Positions 52,932-64,000 of a DNA stretch of 64,000 nucleotides are shown in pieces. Source of the stretch: Flavobacteriales bacterium (GTDB taxonomy: Bacteria; Bacteroidota; Bacteroidia; Flavobacteriales_F; PHOS-HE28); the NCBI GenBank assembly GCA_016716605.1, contig JADJWA010000001.1, positions 2,587,001 through 2,651,000 on the forward strand, read 5' to 3'. Each line of letters starts with the position of its first letter. The first letter of the stretch is position 1. Below the pieces are notes generated by a model that searched no databases, had not been told where the DNA came from, and saw only the letters and a list, made by a program, of their open reading frames with translations. Made by a program: the position numbers and the translations under genes.

Positions 52932-53206
52932 TGAGAGATCCGTTGATCCTCAATCTGTGGCTGATGCTGGCGTACTCGCTGCTCTTCATCTTCGTTTCGG
53001 GATCCGCCGGCGATGTGGGCATCGAATTGCATTGGGCGGTCATCATCGCTCATGCGGCCGGCTTGATGGTCTTCGGGATCGCGCGCTTCTTCAAGGGCGA
53101 TCACCAGCGCAATGCCTGGAAATACATACTCGCCTCCATCCTTGTGGCCATCATCGGCCACGGCCTGTGCTTCTTCAACGGCCTCGTCAACTTCAATGCG
53201 CACTGA
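52931..53206 (+). CDS. Small membrane protein (three helices)
   Basis: 91 residues. Hydrophobic segments LNLWLMLAYSLLFIFVSG, LHWAVIIAHAAGLMVFGIARFF and YILASILVAIIGHGLCFF. Starts on the stop of the radical SAM gene and its own stop overlaps the next start, so translation of three genes is coupled. I do not recognise the family; the next gene has a similar layout and may be a paralogue. Confidence 0.75.
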   Translation: MRDPLILNLWLMLAYSLLFIFVSGSAGDVGIELHWAVIIAHAAGLMVFGIARFFKGDHQRNAWKYILASILVAIIGHGLCFFNGLVNFNAH

Positions 53207-53511
53207 TGAACCTCAAGCTCCACCGCAACAACCTCTTGCTCCTGCTCGGCTATGCGCTGCTCATCGAGCTGATCGGCCTGGTCAATGGCCGCGATGCCGC
53301 CATGATCGTGCTCATCTTCATGATGATCGCCGTGGCGGCTCACTTCGGCGGGCTCTTGCTGGGCGCGCTCATCATCCTGCTGAACGGCGAAGCCCCGAAG
53401 GCCGGTCAATGGGCCCTGAGCGCGTTGCTGGTGGGCGTGATCGGCTTCGGCCTATGTTGGGGCGGCGCTTCGGTGGCCGAGGGCATCAACGGCTCGGCAA
53501 GCTTCCATTAG
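53206..53511 (+). CDS. Small membrane protein (three helices), likely paralogue of the previous one
   Basis: 101 residues with NLLLLLGYALLIELIGLV, AAMIVLIFMMIAVAAHFGGLLLGALIILL and ALSALLVGVIGFGLCWGG. The start ATG overlaps the previous stop (TGATG). Last gene of the Lgt-like / radical SAM / membrane-protein run. It overlaps the convergent DUF6265-like gene by 4 bp. No motif suggests a catalytic function. Confidence 0.75.
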   Translation: MNLKLHRNNLLLLLGYALLIELIGLVNGRDAAMIVLIFMMIAVAAHFGGLLLGALIILLNGEAPKAGQWALSALLVGVIGFGLCWGGASVAEGINGSASFH

Positions 53512-54056
53512 GGCTGATCGAACGCTACCCGCTTGAAGCGGTAGCTGAAGCCGCGCGATGCTCCATCCTTGCCCTGGCCGCTCACGCGCGCGATCCATTC
53601 GCCATTGGCTTGAAAGGCGTACACGATGCGCTGCGGGAAATCGTGCGCCGGGTTCTCGAACACCATGCTATCGCCAGCGCATGCGGTGAGCGCGAAGCGC
53701 ACGGTGCCGCCATCGTTCTGCGAGGGCACGCGCACGTTGTAGCTCACAGCACCGGTGCTGTCGTCCGGTGCCAGCCAGATGTGCTCGATGAAGACCGTGT
53801 CATTCTCTACCATCACGAAGCCGAGGCCGGAGCAGAATGCATCATCGGTGCGACGCCAGATCTCATGCACCAGCGCGCCTGGCTCACTCACGGAATCAGT
53901 CCACGCGCCCATGAGCTTCAGCACCAGATCGCCGAAGCGTATGCTCATGCTGTCCGTTCGCGGCTTGTCCGGTGCTTCATCGCTGTCAGGAGAAGGGGAT
54001 GTGCCGCACGCCGCCCAGAGCAGTGCGAATAGCGCGAGCGGAAGTAGATGCCTCAT
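53508..54056 (-). CDS. DUF6265-like lipoprotein
   Basis: 182 residues with a lipobox (LLPLALFALLWAAC) followed by an acidic Ser/Pro/Asp linker. The mature domain has GAWTDSVSEPGALVHEIWRRTDDAFCSGLGFVMVENDTVFIEHIWLAPDD and DFPQRIVYAFQANGEWIARVSGQ, which correspond to DUF6265 (a lipocalin-like small beta barrel). Function unknown. Monocistronic; the next gene upstream on this strand is hipA, beyond a 128-bp gap. Confidence 0.82.
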   Translation of the reverse strand: MRHLLPLALFALLWAACGTSPSPDSDEAPDKPRTDSMSIRFGDLVLKLMGAWTDSVSEPGALVHEIWRRTDDAFCSGLGFVMVENDTVFIEHIWLAPDDSTGAVSYNVRVPSQNDGGTVRFALTACAGDSMVFENPAHDFPQRIVYAFQANGEWIARVSGQGKDGASRGFSYRFKRVAFDQP

Positions 54057-54184
54057 GCGGCTAAGCTATCGACATGCTTTCGATGGAGCGGATGCGCATG
54101 GCGAAGAGCGGCACGAGGTCCGTTCACGGCACGGCAGGCGTCGCTCAACCGCCCCATGTGGTTGTTCCGGCTGGGCCGCACCCG

Positions 54185-55495
54185 TCAGATTCGGATCAAG
54201 TGCAACTTCCCGATCGCCTCCACCTGCTTCGCGTTCACCTCCGCCTTCTTGGCAAACGTCTTCCAGGTCTTCACGCCCGCCTTCACCTCATCGATGATCG
54301 CCTCGGCCTTCTTGATGTTCATATCCTTGGCCACTGCCAACAGATCCGCACGCGTTATGCCCAGCCGCTTTCCGTTGATGCTCATCTGGTGCTGCTTCAG
54401 CCAGATGCTGCCGGGGTTGTAGGCAAAGGTCACGTCGTAGGCGGGCGCGAGGTGCCACTCGCCCTGCGGGTCCATCAGGAAGGAGATGTTCTTCGTGTGG
54501 TCGTCGTGGTTGCGCGCGATGGCGTTGAAGCACATGCGGCGGAACAGTTGCGCGGCGGCGGGGTAGGGCAGTCCCAGCTGGCGCATCACACCGAAGGCAA
54601 CCTCGTAGCTGTGCGCCAGCGGATCATTGTAGTCCATGTGCGCGATGCCGCAGAGCGTGGCCATGTGCAGCTTGTGAATGGTGCCCTTGGCATCGAGCAC
54701 GCGGTCGAAACGCTGCGTGAGGAAGTGCGCACGACCGTGCTCCTCCAGCAACCGACACGGCATCATCTCCACGCCGCATGCGACGGCCATCAAGTGGTAG
54801 GCGTACTCGATCCGGCCGAAGCCCACGGGGTCGCGCAAGGCATCGGCCGTCACACCATCGAACTTGATCAGACAATATGTGAAGCCTTCCAGCCCTTCCA
54901 CCTGACCGCTGCGCACTTCGCCGGTCTTCGCGTTGAACGCCACGATCGCCTTGGCCCGCGCGCCACCCGCCGAGGTGCCAACGCGGATGATGTCCAACAG
55001 CGCCTCCTCTTTGCCTTTCGACTTCCGCGTCACGAATTGCTTGCGCGTATCCAGCACCTGCCCTGCCATGTTCACGAGTTCCTCCACTTCCAACGATTCG
55101 CCCGGTGCCTCCAGCTCGTGGTGTGCCGGCTCGAATTCCAACGCGCCCATGCCGCGCACGCCGGTATAGCACAGCCGCTCCACGGGGTTCGCCGTGCCCG
55201 GCTGCCGGCCCTGGCTCGTCAGCCATGCGTTCATCAACTGATCGCCGAAACGATCGGGCAGGCTGTCCGCCAACAGGCCCGGCAGCCCGCGGAAGGTCTC
55301 GTCGCGCAGATTCCCGAAGGCGAAGACGTGTTCGCCGCCGTTCGCATCGCGCAGCGGCATCATCAGCGGAGCCACATCAAGCCGGCCGCGTGCGAACGTG
55401 CGGTCGTACTGGAACTCCGCGCGGTGTTCGCGGTCGTTCCACACCACCAGGCCCACGGGCTTGCCCCACAGCTTTACTGTCGCGTGGGTTACCAT
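54185..55495 (-). CDS. hipA: HipA-type serine/threonine kinase toxin
   Basis: 436 residues. N-terminal HipA couple domain (VKLWGKPVGLVVWNDREHRAEFQYD), PGLLADSLPDRFGDQLMNAWL, RMGALEFEP, glycine-rich ATP loop region GTSAGGARAKAIV, catalytic block FNAIARNHDDHTKNISFLMD and Mg site LAPAYDVTFAY. HipA kinases phosphorylate tRNA synthetases (GltX in E. coli) and cause growth arrest. The gene overlaps hipB by 7 bp and follows it in the same transcript, as usual for this type II toxin-antitoxin pair. Confidence 0.92.
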   Translation of the reverse strand: MVTHATVKLWGKPVGLVVWNDREHRAEFQYDRTFARGRLDVAPLMMPLRDANGGEHVFAFGNLRDETFRGLPGLLADSLPDRFGDQLMNAWLTSQGRQPGTANPVERLCYTGVRGMGALEFEPAHHELEAPGESLEVEELVNMAGQVLDTRKQFVTRKSKGKEEALLDIIRVGTSAGGARAKAIVAFNAKTGEVRSGQVEGLEGFTYCLIKFDGVTADALRDPVGFGRIEYAYHLMAVACGVEMMPCRLLEEHGRAHFLTQRFDRVLDAKGTIHKLHMATLCGIAHMDYNDPLAHSYEVAFGVMRQLGLPYPAAAQLFRRMCFNAIARNHDDHTKNISFLMDPQGEWHLAPAYDVTFAYNPGSIWLKQHQMSINGKRLGITRADLLAVAKDMNIKKAEAIIDEVKAGVKTWKTFAKKAEVNAKQVEAIGKLHLIRI

Positions 55496-55854
55496 GTGCT
55501 CTTCGGTTTGGGCGGCGTCACATCCGGCTGCTTGCGCCCCGCGCGCTTGCGCTGCTTCTTCAGGTACTTCTCTTGCGCCTCCACCAGCATGTAGGGCGTG
55601 GGCTGCGGCTCCTGGTGGAAGGCATCGAGCAGCTCCAGGCGATCCATGGCGCGCAGCACCTGCACAAGGGTTTGCAGCGTGGCGGCGCGACCGGCCTCCA
55701 GCTTCACCACGGTGGTGCGGTCCAAGCCCGCGCGCTCGGCCACCTCGGCCTGGCTCTGGTTGCGTTCCAGCCGCATGCGCCGCAACTCTTTCCCCAGTTG
55801 CGCCACCACAGCGGCATCGTTCATGACCTTCAAGTTGATGTTGCTTGCAGCCAT
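55489..55854 (-). CDS. hipB: HipB-type antitoxin, XRE helix-turn-helix
   Basis: 121 residues. The helix-turn-helix is LGKELRRMRLERNQSQAEVAERAGLDRTTVVKLEAGRAATLQTLVQVLRAM, followed by a Pro/Lys-rich tail which in other HipB proteins helps binding to HipA. It overlaps hipA by 7 bp. It should repress its own operon; a candidate operator is ATGATG...CATCAT at 55933-55952, about 80 bp upstream. Confidence 0.9.
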   Translation of the reverse strand: MAASNINLKVMNDAAVVAQLGKELRRMRLERNQSQAEVAERAGLDRTTVVKLEAGRAATLQTLVQVLRAMDRLELLDAFHQEPQPTPYMLVEAQEKYLKKQRKRAGRKQPDVTPPKPKSTW

Positions 55855-56002
55855 CGTAAATGGTGTTTCAGTTCAATAACGCGGCTTTCACCCCACAATT
55901 GTACGTCTTTTCTCCGATTCTGTTGCATCCCAATGATGTCCATGAGCATCATATAGGCAAAAAGTTGCTAACAGTGATGCTAGTAAGAAACACTAAGTAT
56001 GA

Positions 56003-56100
56003 GACAATCAGACGATTAGAAGATCAGAGAATGGAATGCCTGGCGGGCGGGGAGGGTCCGGTCATTGTCTGATTTTCTGATCCCCTCATTATCTGATTGG
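56003..56100. repeat. Word-palindrome element E7
   Basis: Left: ACAATCAGACGATTAGAAG, ATCAGAGAATG. Right: TCATTGTCTGATTTTCTGA, CCTCATTATCTGATTGG. A G-rich loop of about 30 bp lies between. The words are variants of ATCAGA/ATTAGA. Confidence 0.75.
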
Positions 56101-56102
56101 TC

Positions 56103-56205
56103 TTTGGGCGTGCCCCCTCGCAAAGCCTCGGGTCCGGCTTTCCCCTCCAAGTCCGCACTCGTCGTTCCTCCTCGCTTGCGGGCTTTCCGGTCCAATCCGT
56201 CACGC
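56103..56205. repeat. Interspersed repeat of the TTTGGGCGTG...CACGC type
   Basis: Begins TTTGGGCGTGCCCC and ends TCCAATCCGTCACGC, with inner GGTCCGGCTTTCC and GCGGGCTTTCCGGTCC. From memory, sequences of this style recur many times in Bacteroidota genomes; the ends GGCGTG/CACGC are complementary. I cannot confirm other copies in this window. Confidence 0.5.
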
Positions 56206-56239
56206 GAAATGCGAGAGCCTACTCACGAGCTGGTAAGGT

Positions 56240-57658
56240 TCATTGCTTGATGAACCTGCCTTGAACTTTGCGTTCACCGAAGTGGATGGATAGGAGGTAG
56301 ACCCCCTGACTAAGACTTGCGACATCGATTGCGATGGACGTGCCGGAAGCGGTGCTCGTATTGACCACCTGACCGAGCGCATCAGTTATGGAGATCTGCG
56401 AAGTGCCGAAGGATCGAGCCCATTGCAGGTTGAGCAGGTCCGTTACCGGGTTGGGGTAAAGGATGATCCCCGCATCCACCAATTCGTCTATCCCGACAGC
56501 TACCGTCAGTAGTACAACCTCGCTCGTGTTGTGGCACGAACTCCCTAGGGCAGTGACAATGCAACGATACTGGTAATTGCTCCACCAGTTCTGGCAGTTG
56601 GCAACGGATAGAGTATCCGTGTTCACGCCTGAGTACGGTCCAGCATCGAATAGGTCTTGCCAACCTAATCCGGCGTTCTGCTGCCATTGTTTGATGCTCC
56701 CTGGCTCTGTCGCTATGATGAATAGCGCCGTGCCGTTCTGGTACACCATGGCATCCTGCGGTTGTGGATCGATCAGGCAAGAAGCGGGCGCCACGTAGTA
56801 GGGGTCCTTGATGATCAGCGTGTGTGCCTGTCTGTTCTGGCATCCAAAGCTCGGATCATTGTTTCGCCGCCACACATTCTGCCACTTCCCTGCAGGACCA
56901 CCATAGTAGGGGAATGTGAACGTGGAGACCGGACCGACCAAGGGTATAGGATTTCCAAAACCAGTGACCCAGACGGTATCAGCGCCGGGTGGCCCGAGCG
57001 GTTTGAAGGTTGCCACTGCTCCGCCAGGTTGATAGTCGAGCACGTACTCGAAGTCAGCGGAACAAGTGTCATAGCTACTGGCCGGATCTTGTTCGTACGG
57101 TATCGTGCGGTAGTACGCCCGGCGGAATACAGTCCCATTGATCGAATCGTGTGAGGTATAGCGCAGCCGAGCCATGGTCAATGCGTGCTCCCAACCGGTC
57201 AGGTTGAACCAGTTACCTGGTGAGAAGTTCTGTGCGCCCATGCAATCGATATGGCGCCACATGCCTGTGCAGCCGACGGCTTCATCAAAGACCTCGACGT
57301 AATCTGACCCGTTATACGTGAACTGCGAATCGGTCATGTACGGCTCGCACACCAAATCAAGGGGGCGCGATACGGACATCCACTCCTCATGGAAGCTATG
57401 GCACTGATCCACGGTATCCAGCGCATGCAAAGTCACGTGGAAGGTTCCGGCTTCGATGAAGACATGCACCGGGTCGCTCTCGTAGGATGTGGAGCCGTCG
57501 CCGAAATTCCAGTAGTAGTGGGCATTGCTCACCGATGACTGGTTCGTGAACGTTACAGTATCCCAGTTCGCTACGTGGCTGAAGCTGGCCGTGCATTGTG
57601 AGTATCCCGCTTCCATGGAAAGGACGGCGACGGATAGAAGAATGGAACGATGGACCAT
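56240..57658 (-). CDS. Secreted PKD-domain T9SS type A protein
   Basis: 472 residues from the ATG at 57658. Signal peptide (SILLSVAVLSMEAGYSQ), a PKD domain (CTASFSHVANWDTVTFTNQSS...YYWNFGDGSTSYESDPVHVF...GTFHVTLHALD), a central region of unknown fold with cysteines, an Ig-like domain (PQPQDAMVYQNGTALFIIA...YQYRCIVTALG) and a C-terminal type A sorting domain (ILYPNPVTDLLNLQW...LSQGVYLLSIHF). Its base composition is a little less GC-rich than its neighbours. Secreted through T9SS; no enzymatic motif. It lies upstream of the interspersed repeat. Confidence 0.88.
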   Translation of the reverse strand: MVHRSILLSVAVLSMEAGYSQCTASFSHVANWDTVTFTNQSSVSNAHYYWNFGDGSTSYESDPVHVFIEAGTFHVTLHALDTVDQCHSFHEEWMSVSRPLDLVCEPYMTDSQFTYNGSDYVEVFDEAVGCTGMWRHIDCMGAQNFSPGNWFNLTGWEHALTMARLRYTSHDSINGTVFRRAYYRTIPYEQDPASSYDTCSADFEYVLDYQPGGAVATFKPLGPPGADTVWVTGFGNPIPLVGPVSTFTFPYYGGPAGKWQNVWRRNNDPSFGCQNRQAHTLIIKDPYYVAPASCLIDPQPQDAMVYQNGTALFIIATEPGSIKQWQQNAGLGWQDLFDAGPYSGVNTDTLSVANCQNWWSNYQYRCIVTALGSSCHNTSEVVLLTVAVGIDELVDAGIILYPNPVTDLLNLQWARSFGTSQISITDALGQVVNTSTASGTSIAIDVASLSQGVYLLSIHFGERKVQGRFIKQ

Positions 57659-57695
57659 GGGCAATGTGTTTCGGAACCAGCAGAAAGGTAAGCGT

Positions 57696-60953
<3,258 letters not shown>

Positions 60954-61067
60954 CGCTGCGAAGATCGTTGCGTGGCTGACTTGCAGGCCTTTTGGTTCTT
61001 GATGCTCCTCATTCGCATCTTGCCCGCCGGGCAACGGCGGCTTTACCGTCTTCGTCCTCCGCCTTCC

Positions 61068-62453
61068 ATGCGCCGCTTGTACAAGATCATCCTCGAGGCC
61101 CTCGACGGCGAGGAGCGCGACTATACGACCATGGGCGTGCGCCGCGCCATCGTGCTGCTCAGCATCCCCATGATCATGGAAATGGGCATGGAGGCGCTCT
61201 TCGCATTGGTCGATACCTTCTTCGTGAGCAAGCTCGGCGATGCGGCAACAGCCACGGTCGGCCTCACAGAGACGCTCATGGTTCCGGTGTATTCCATCGC
61301 CTGGGGCCTCGGCATGGGCATCACGGCCGTGGTCGCGCGGCGCACGGGCGAAAAGAACAAGGAGGGCGCTCGTGTCTCAGCGGGGCAGAGCCTGTTCATC
61401 GCGCTGGTGATCGGCGTTGCGCTGGCCGTGCCATCGTCGGTTTTCGCGCCGGAGCTGCTGCGCCTGATGGGGGCCGCCCCGGAGGTGATGGAGAGCGCGG
61501 TGCCGTATGCGCGCCTGATGCTGGCGAGCAACCTGATCGTCACGCTGCTCTTCGCGATGAACGCCGTGTTCCGCGGCGCGGGCAATGCGGGCATCGCTCT
61601 GCGCACGCTGGTCATCGCCAACGGCATCAATTGCATCCTCGACCCGTTGTTCATCTTCGGAATCGGCCCGTTCCCAGAGCTGGGCGTGCAGGGCGCGGCT
61701 ATTGCCACCACCATCGGCCGAGGCATTGGTGTGGCCTATCTGCTATGGAATCTGTTCAAGGTTGGCGGTTCGTTCGCAGTGGTGCTGCCCGATTTGCGGC
61801 CCGTTGCGGCAGTGCTGGGCAACATCATCAAAGTGTCCATCGGCGGCATCGGGCAATTCCTCATCGCGAGTGCGAGCTGGATCTTCCTTGTGCGAATCGT
61901 GGCCGATTTCGGGACGGCCGCAGTGAGCGGCTATACGGTGGCCGTGCGCATCATCATCGTCGCGTTGCTGCCAGCCTGGGGCATGGCCAATGCCGCTGCC
62001 ACCTTGGTGGGACAGAACCTCGGAGCAGAGCAACCCGATCGCGCGCAGCGCAGCGTGTGGCTCTGCGGGCACTACAATATGGTGTTCATGGTGCTGGTCA
62101 CCTTGTTCTTCTGGATCGGCGCACCGTGGATCGTCTCCTTCTTCGCGCAGAGCGCGGAAGCCGATTCCACGGCGATCACGGCCCTGCGCATCGTGAGTTG
62201 CGGCTACTTCTTCTACGGCTACGGCATGGTGCTCGCGCAGGCCTTCAACGGCGCCGGCGACAGCCTGACGCCCACCTGGCTCAATGCCGTTTGCTTCTGG
62301 GCCATCGAGATCCCATTGGCCTACCTGCTCGCCATCACCGCAGGGTTGGGACCTGCGGGCGTTTTCGCCTCCGTGGCCATCAGTGAGAGCATCCTCGCGG
62401 TGCTCAGCGGCATTCTCTTCCAGCGCGGCAGGTGGAGGTTGGCGAAAGTGTAA
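61068..62453 (+). CDS. MATE family efflux transporter
   Basis: 461 residues with 12 predicted membrane helices in two homologous halves. GVRRAIVLLSIPMIMEMGMEALFALVDTFFVSKLGDAATATVGLTE is the MATE N-terminal signature; the second half begins near IIKVSIGGIGQFLIASASWIFLVRIV. ALLPAWGMANAAATLVGQNLGA is also typical. It exports drugs or cationic compounds using Na+ or H+. The ATG at 61068 follows directly after the mutase upstream region on the other strand. It is followed by about 200 bp without a supported gene. Confidence 0.92.
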   Translation: MRRLYKIILEALDGEERDYTTMGVRRAIVLLSIPMIMEMGMEALFALVDTFFVSKLGDAATATVGLTETLMVPVYSIAWGLGMGITAVVARRTGEKNKEGARVSAGQSLFIALVIGVALAVPSSVFAPELLRLMGAAPEVMESAVPYARLMLASNLIVTLLFAMNAVFRGAGNAGIALRTLVIANGINCILDPLFIFGIGPFPELGVQGAAIATTIGRGIGVAYLLWNLFKVGGSFAVVLPDLRPVAAVLGNIIKVSIGGIGQFLIASASWIFLVRIVADFGTAAVSGYTVAVRIIIVALLPAWGMANAAATLVGQNLGAEQPDRAQRSVWLCGHYNMVFMVLVTLFFWIGAPWIVSFFAQSAEADSTAITALRIVSCGYFFYGYGMVLAQAFNGAGDSLTPTWLNAVCFWAIEIPLAYLLAITAGLGPAGVFASVAISESILAVLSGILFQRGRWRLAKV

Positions 62454-62650
62454 GTGTTGCCGGTTGCGCTGGGTGCGCGGGCTGAAGGTTGGGCCATCTT
62501 CCAAGTGGACGGCTGAGCCTGGCCAATCGCAAATGCCATATCCAAGTGGTGCTGATGTTCACTTCAGCCACCTGAGACGCTACCTTCGAGCATCGGAACA
62601 ACCCTCAACCTTCCGGTGTTTCAACCTGAGACATCCAAACCCGGCCAAGC

Positions 62651-62812
62651 ATGTTCCTCAAGCGCCTGTTCTACTACCTGAATCCTCTTACGCTCTTCGG
62701 CAAGCCCAACCCGGACTTCAACCTGCGTTTCATGCACGGCATCAACCGGATCAGCATCCTGCTGTTCCTGTTGTGCGTAACGGTAATGGTGGTGCGCGCG
62801 CTCAGCAAATAG
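62651..62812 (+). CDS. DUF6728 family mini-protein
   Basis: 53 residues. MFLKRLFYYLNPLTLFGKPN followed by FNLRFMHGINRISILLFLL and VTVMVVRAL is the layout of the small DUF6728 proteins of Bacteroidota: a soluble start, then one membrane helix preceded by MHGINRISI. Function unknown. It is followed 7 bp later by another small gene in the same direction. Confidence 0.85.
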   Translation: MFLKRLFYYLNPLTLFGKPNPDFNLRFMHGINRISILLFLLCVTVMVVRALSK

Positions 62813-62819
62813 CGCGATC

Positions 62820-63059
62820 ATGCAGGAGGCCGGTTTCATCCGACTGGATCGCGTAGGCCGTTTGGATGCGGTTCGTGCGGAGGGGGAGTACCTCGGATCT
62901 CGGGTTCATGGAGGCCATCGCGTGCATCTGTATCGAATGGATGGCTTCTTCTGCGAAGTTTGGATGCGCTTGGGCTGGGATCAGGCGGAGTGGATCGAAG
63001 TGGCGCGCAACACCGAGGTGCTCAGCGAGTACGTGGACCTGGACCTGAAAGGGTTCTAG
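62820..63059 (+). CDS. Small hypothetical protein
   Basis: 79 residues (FIRLDRVGRLDAVRAEGEYLGSRVHGGHRVHLYRMDGFFCEVWMRLGWDQAEWIEVARN). A short beta-rich protein without signal peptide. It starts 7 bp after the DUF6728 gene and overlaps the convergent aroE by 4 bp. I do not recognise the family; translation is supported mainly by its tight spacing and balanced composition. Confidence 0.65.
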   Translation: MQEAGFIRLDRVGRLDAVRAEGEYLGSRVHGGHRVHLYRMDGFFCEVWMRLGWDQAEWIEVARNTEVLSEYVDLDLKGF

Positions 63060-63787
63060 CCGTTCCAGATCCGCCAGCTTGCCTCCGCCTGCGCGTGCAG
63101 CATGTCAAGGCCGTTGGCGATCACAGCGCCACGCTTCCTCCCTTCTTGCAGGAAAGCCGTCACGGCCGGGTTGTACACCAGGTCGATCAGCACATGCTTC
63201 CCCCCCAGGGCCTCGTAGGGGATCGGCGGCATCGAATCAGCATCCGGATGCATGCCCAGCGGGGTGGTGTTGATGATGAGCGTGCAAACGTCCACCACGA
63301 TCGGCTCCACGAGGTCGTAGGTCATGTCGCCGCGCTCGCGGCTGCGGCTCACCACGCGGAACTTGATGCCGCGCTCCTTCAGCACGAAGGCCACGGCACG
63401 GCTCGCACCGCCGCTGCCCAGCACTAACGCGCGCGGTTTCTTGCCTTGGAGCAAAGGGTTCAGCGTTTGGCGGAATCCTTCCACGTCGGTGTTGTGGCCG
63501 ATGAGCTGGTCGCCATCGATGCGGATGGTGTTCACCGCGCCCACGGCGGCGGCCAATGGATCAACGGCATCGAGCAAGGGCATCACCGCTTGCTTGTGCG
63601 GGATCGTGACATTCAATCCGCGCAGGCCCGGCGTATCGCGGACCAAGGCGCGCAACTCGTCGGCGCTGCTCAGCTCGAAGAGGTCGTAGCGGTGATCACG
63701 CAGCCCTTCGCGCTCGAACTTCTCCGTGAAATAGCGCTGGCTGAAGGAGTGTGAGAGGGGCTTGCCGATAAGGCCATAGCGGATCAT
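63056..63787 (-). CDS. aroE: Shikimate dehydrogenase
   Basis: 243 residues, slightly short but complete. YGLIGKPLSHSFSQRYF (shikimate binding), LNVTIPHKQAVMPLLDAVDPLA (catalytic Lys), GHNTDVEGFRQTLNPLL (catalytic Asp), ALVLGSGGASRAVAFVL (NADP) and INTTPLGMHPDADSMPP are all present. It reduces 3-dehydroshikimate in aromatic amino acid synthesis. Its ATG overlaps the stop of the preceding minus-strand gene by 4 bp, so the two are likely co-transcribed. Confidence 0.95.
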   Translation of the reverse strand: MIRYGLIGKPLSHSFSQRYFTEKFEREGLRDHRYDLFELSSADELRALVRDTPGLRGLNVTIPHKQAVMPLLDAVDPLAAAVGAVNTIRIDGDQLIGHNTDVEGFRQTLNPLLQGKKPRALVLGSGGASRAVAFVLKERGIKFRVVSRSRERGDMTYDLVEPIVVDVCTLIINTTPLGMHPDADSMPPIPYEALGGKHVLIDLVYNPAVTAFLQEGRKRGAVIANGLDMLHAQAEASWRIWNG

Positions 63788-64000
63788 GCGCGCGGTGGGG
63801 CGAAGCGCTCAAGGAAGAGCAGCAGCGATGCGCCGACCAACGCGAGCACCACCGCGCCAAGTATGTGCGGTTCCTTCGCGGTGATGCCCAGGGCGGCATC
63901 GATCTCAGTGATAATGGCATAGTCGCCCGGCCAAACGCTGCGCGTGATGAAGGGCTCCAGGTGCTCGTCGGGCTTGCCCGGGTGCACCGTGCGCGTGCTG
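63784..64000 (-). CDS. C-terminal part of a gene cut by the right edge
   Basis: The last about 71 residues of a protein running in from the right edge: STRTVHPGKPDEHLEPF, ITRSVWPGDYAIITEIDAALGI and a C-terminal membrane anchor (ILGAVVLALVGASLLLFLERF). It ends over the aroE start with a 4-bp overlap. It looks like a tail-anchored or bitopic membrane protein, but too little is visible to name it. Confidence 0.7.
   Translation of the reverse strand, partial: STRTVHPGKPDEHLEPFITRSVWPGDYAIITEIDAALGITAKEPHILGAVVLALVGASLLLFLERFAPPRA

Larger units (their letters stand above)
55855..56239. other. hip upstream region with two repeat elements
   Basis: Between hipB and the next T9SS gene. It holds the probable hip promoter, the imperfect ATGATG(8)CATCAT pair at 55933-55952, element E7 and the Bacteroidota-type repeat at 56103-56205. 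No coding sequence is supported. Confidence 0.6.

Overview
The window is GC-rich DNA from a Bacteroidota bacterium, most likely a high-GC relative of the Flavobacteriales. Several secreted proteins end in type IX secretion (T9SS) sorting domains of type A or type B (gliding-motility C-terminal domain). Other lineage markers are DUF5683 next to dapB and lepB, the serC-serA-DUF1015 run, a MoxR/DUF58/DUF4129/DUF4350 operon, a DUF6728 mini-protein, a DHCW cupin and a four-helix-bundle (S23-type) protein. No rRNA, tRNA or CRISPR array was seen.

Layout. 1-5.9 kb: part of a FAD oxidoreductase, a giant coiled-coil/TPR-like repeat protein and an RDD membrane protein. 5.9-11.4 kb (minus): secreted protein, LolA-like protein, two signal peptidases I, DapB, DUF5683. 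11.5-17.6 kb (plus): SpoIIM-like protein, membrane protein, DUF4129, DUF4350, MoxR ATPase, DUF58, a membrane/chaperone-type operon. 17.6-23.7 kb: a segment with two T9SS-secreted proteins, bounded by 75-bp direct repeats of the DUF58 3' end. 23.8-28.6 kb: SerC and SerA (serine synthesis), DUF1015, RarA. 28.6-33.1 kb: membrane protein, lipoprotein, DUF5723-like protein, a signal-peptidase homologue without catalytic residues, an SMR transporter.

33.4-40.8 kb is the accessory region: Ffh, a four-helix-bundle gene between word-palindrome repeats, a junction joining an ORF6N-like tail to half an ornithine aminotransferase, an AT-rich lipoprotein gene laid out like an integron cassette beside an IntI-like tyrosine recombinase, an FN3 protein, and about 20 units of a degenerate 21-bp tandem repeat. 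40.8-51.5 kb: M49-type peptidase, CotH/T9SS protein, KdnB-like dehydrogenase, cupin, a 1233-residue gliding-type surface protein, an Lgt-like protein. 51.5-64 kb: Tes-like radical SAM enzyme, small membrane proteins, HipAB, PKD/T9SS protein, a fused methylmalonyl-CoA mutase, MATE transporter, DUF6728, AroE.

Two things stand out. First, a class of short palindromic elements (about 50-110 bp) recurs at nine places. Each is built from near-copies of one short word followed by its reverse complements; the word differs between most loci. Two copies lie in frame inside the methylmalonyl-CoA mutase gene, one exactly where the small and large subunits are fused. Second, the lipoprotein gene at 36.7-37.8 kb has cassette-type complementary ends and an attC-like site next to a recombinase that looks like an integron integrase without the IntI-specific insert.
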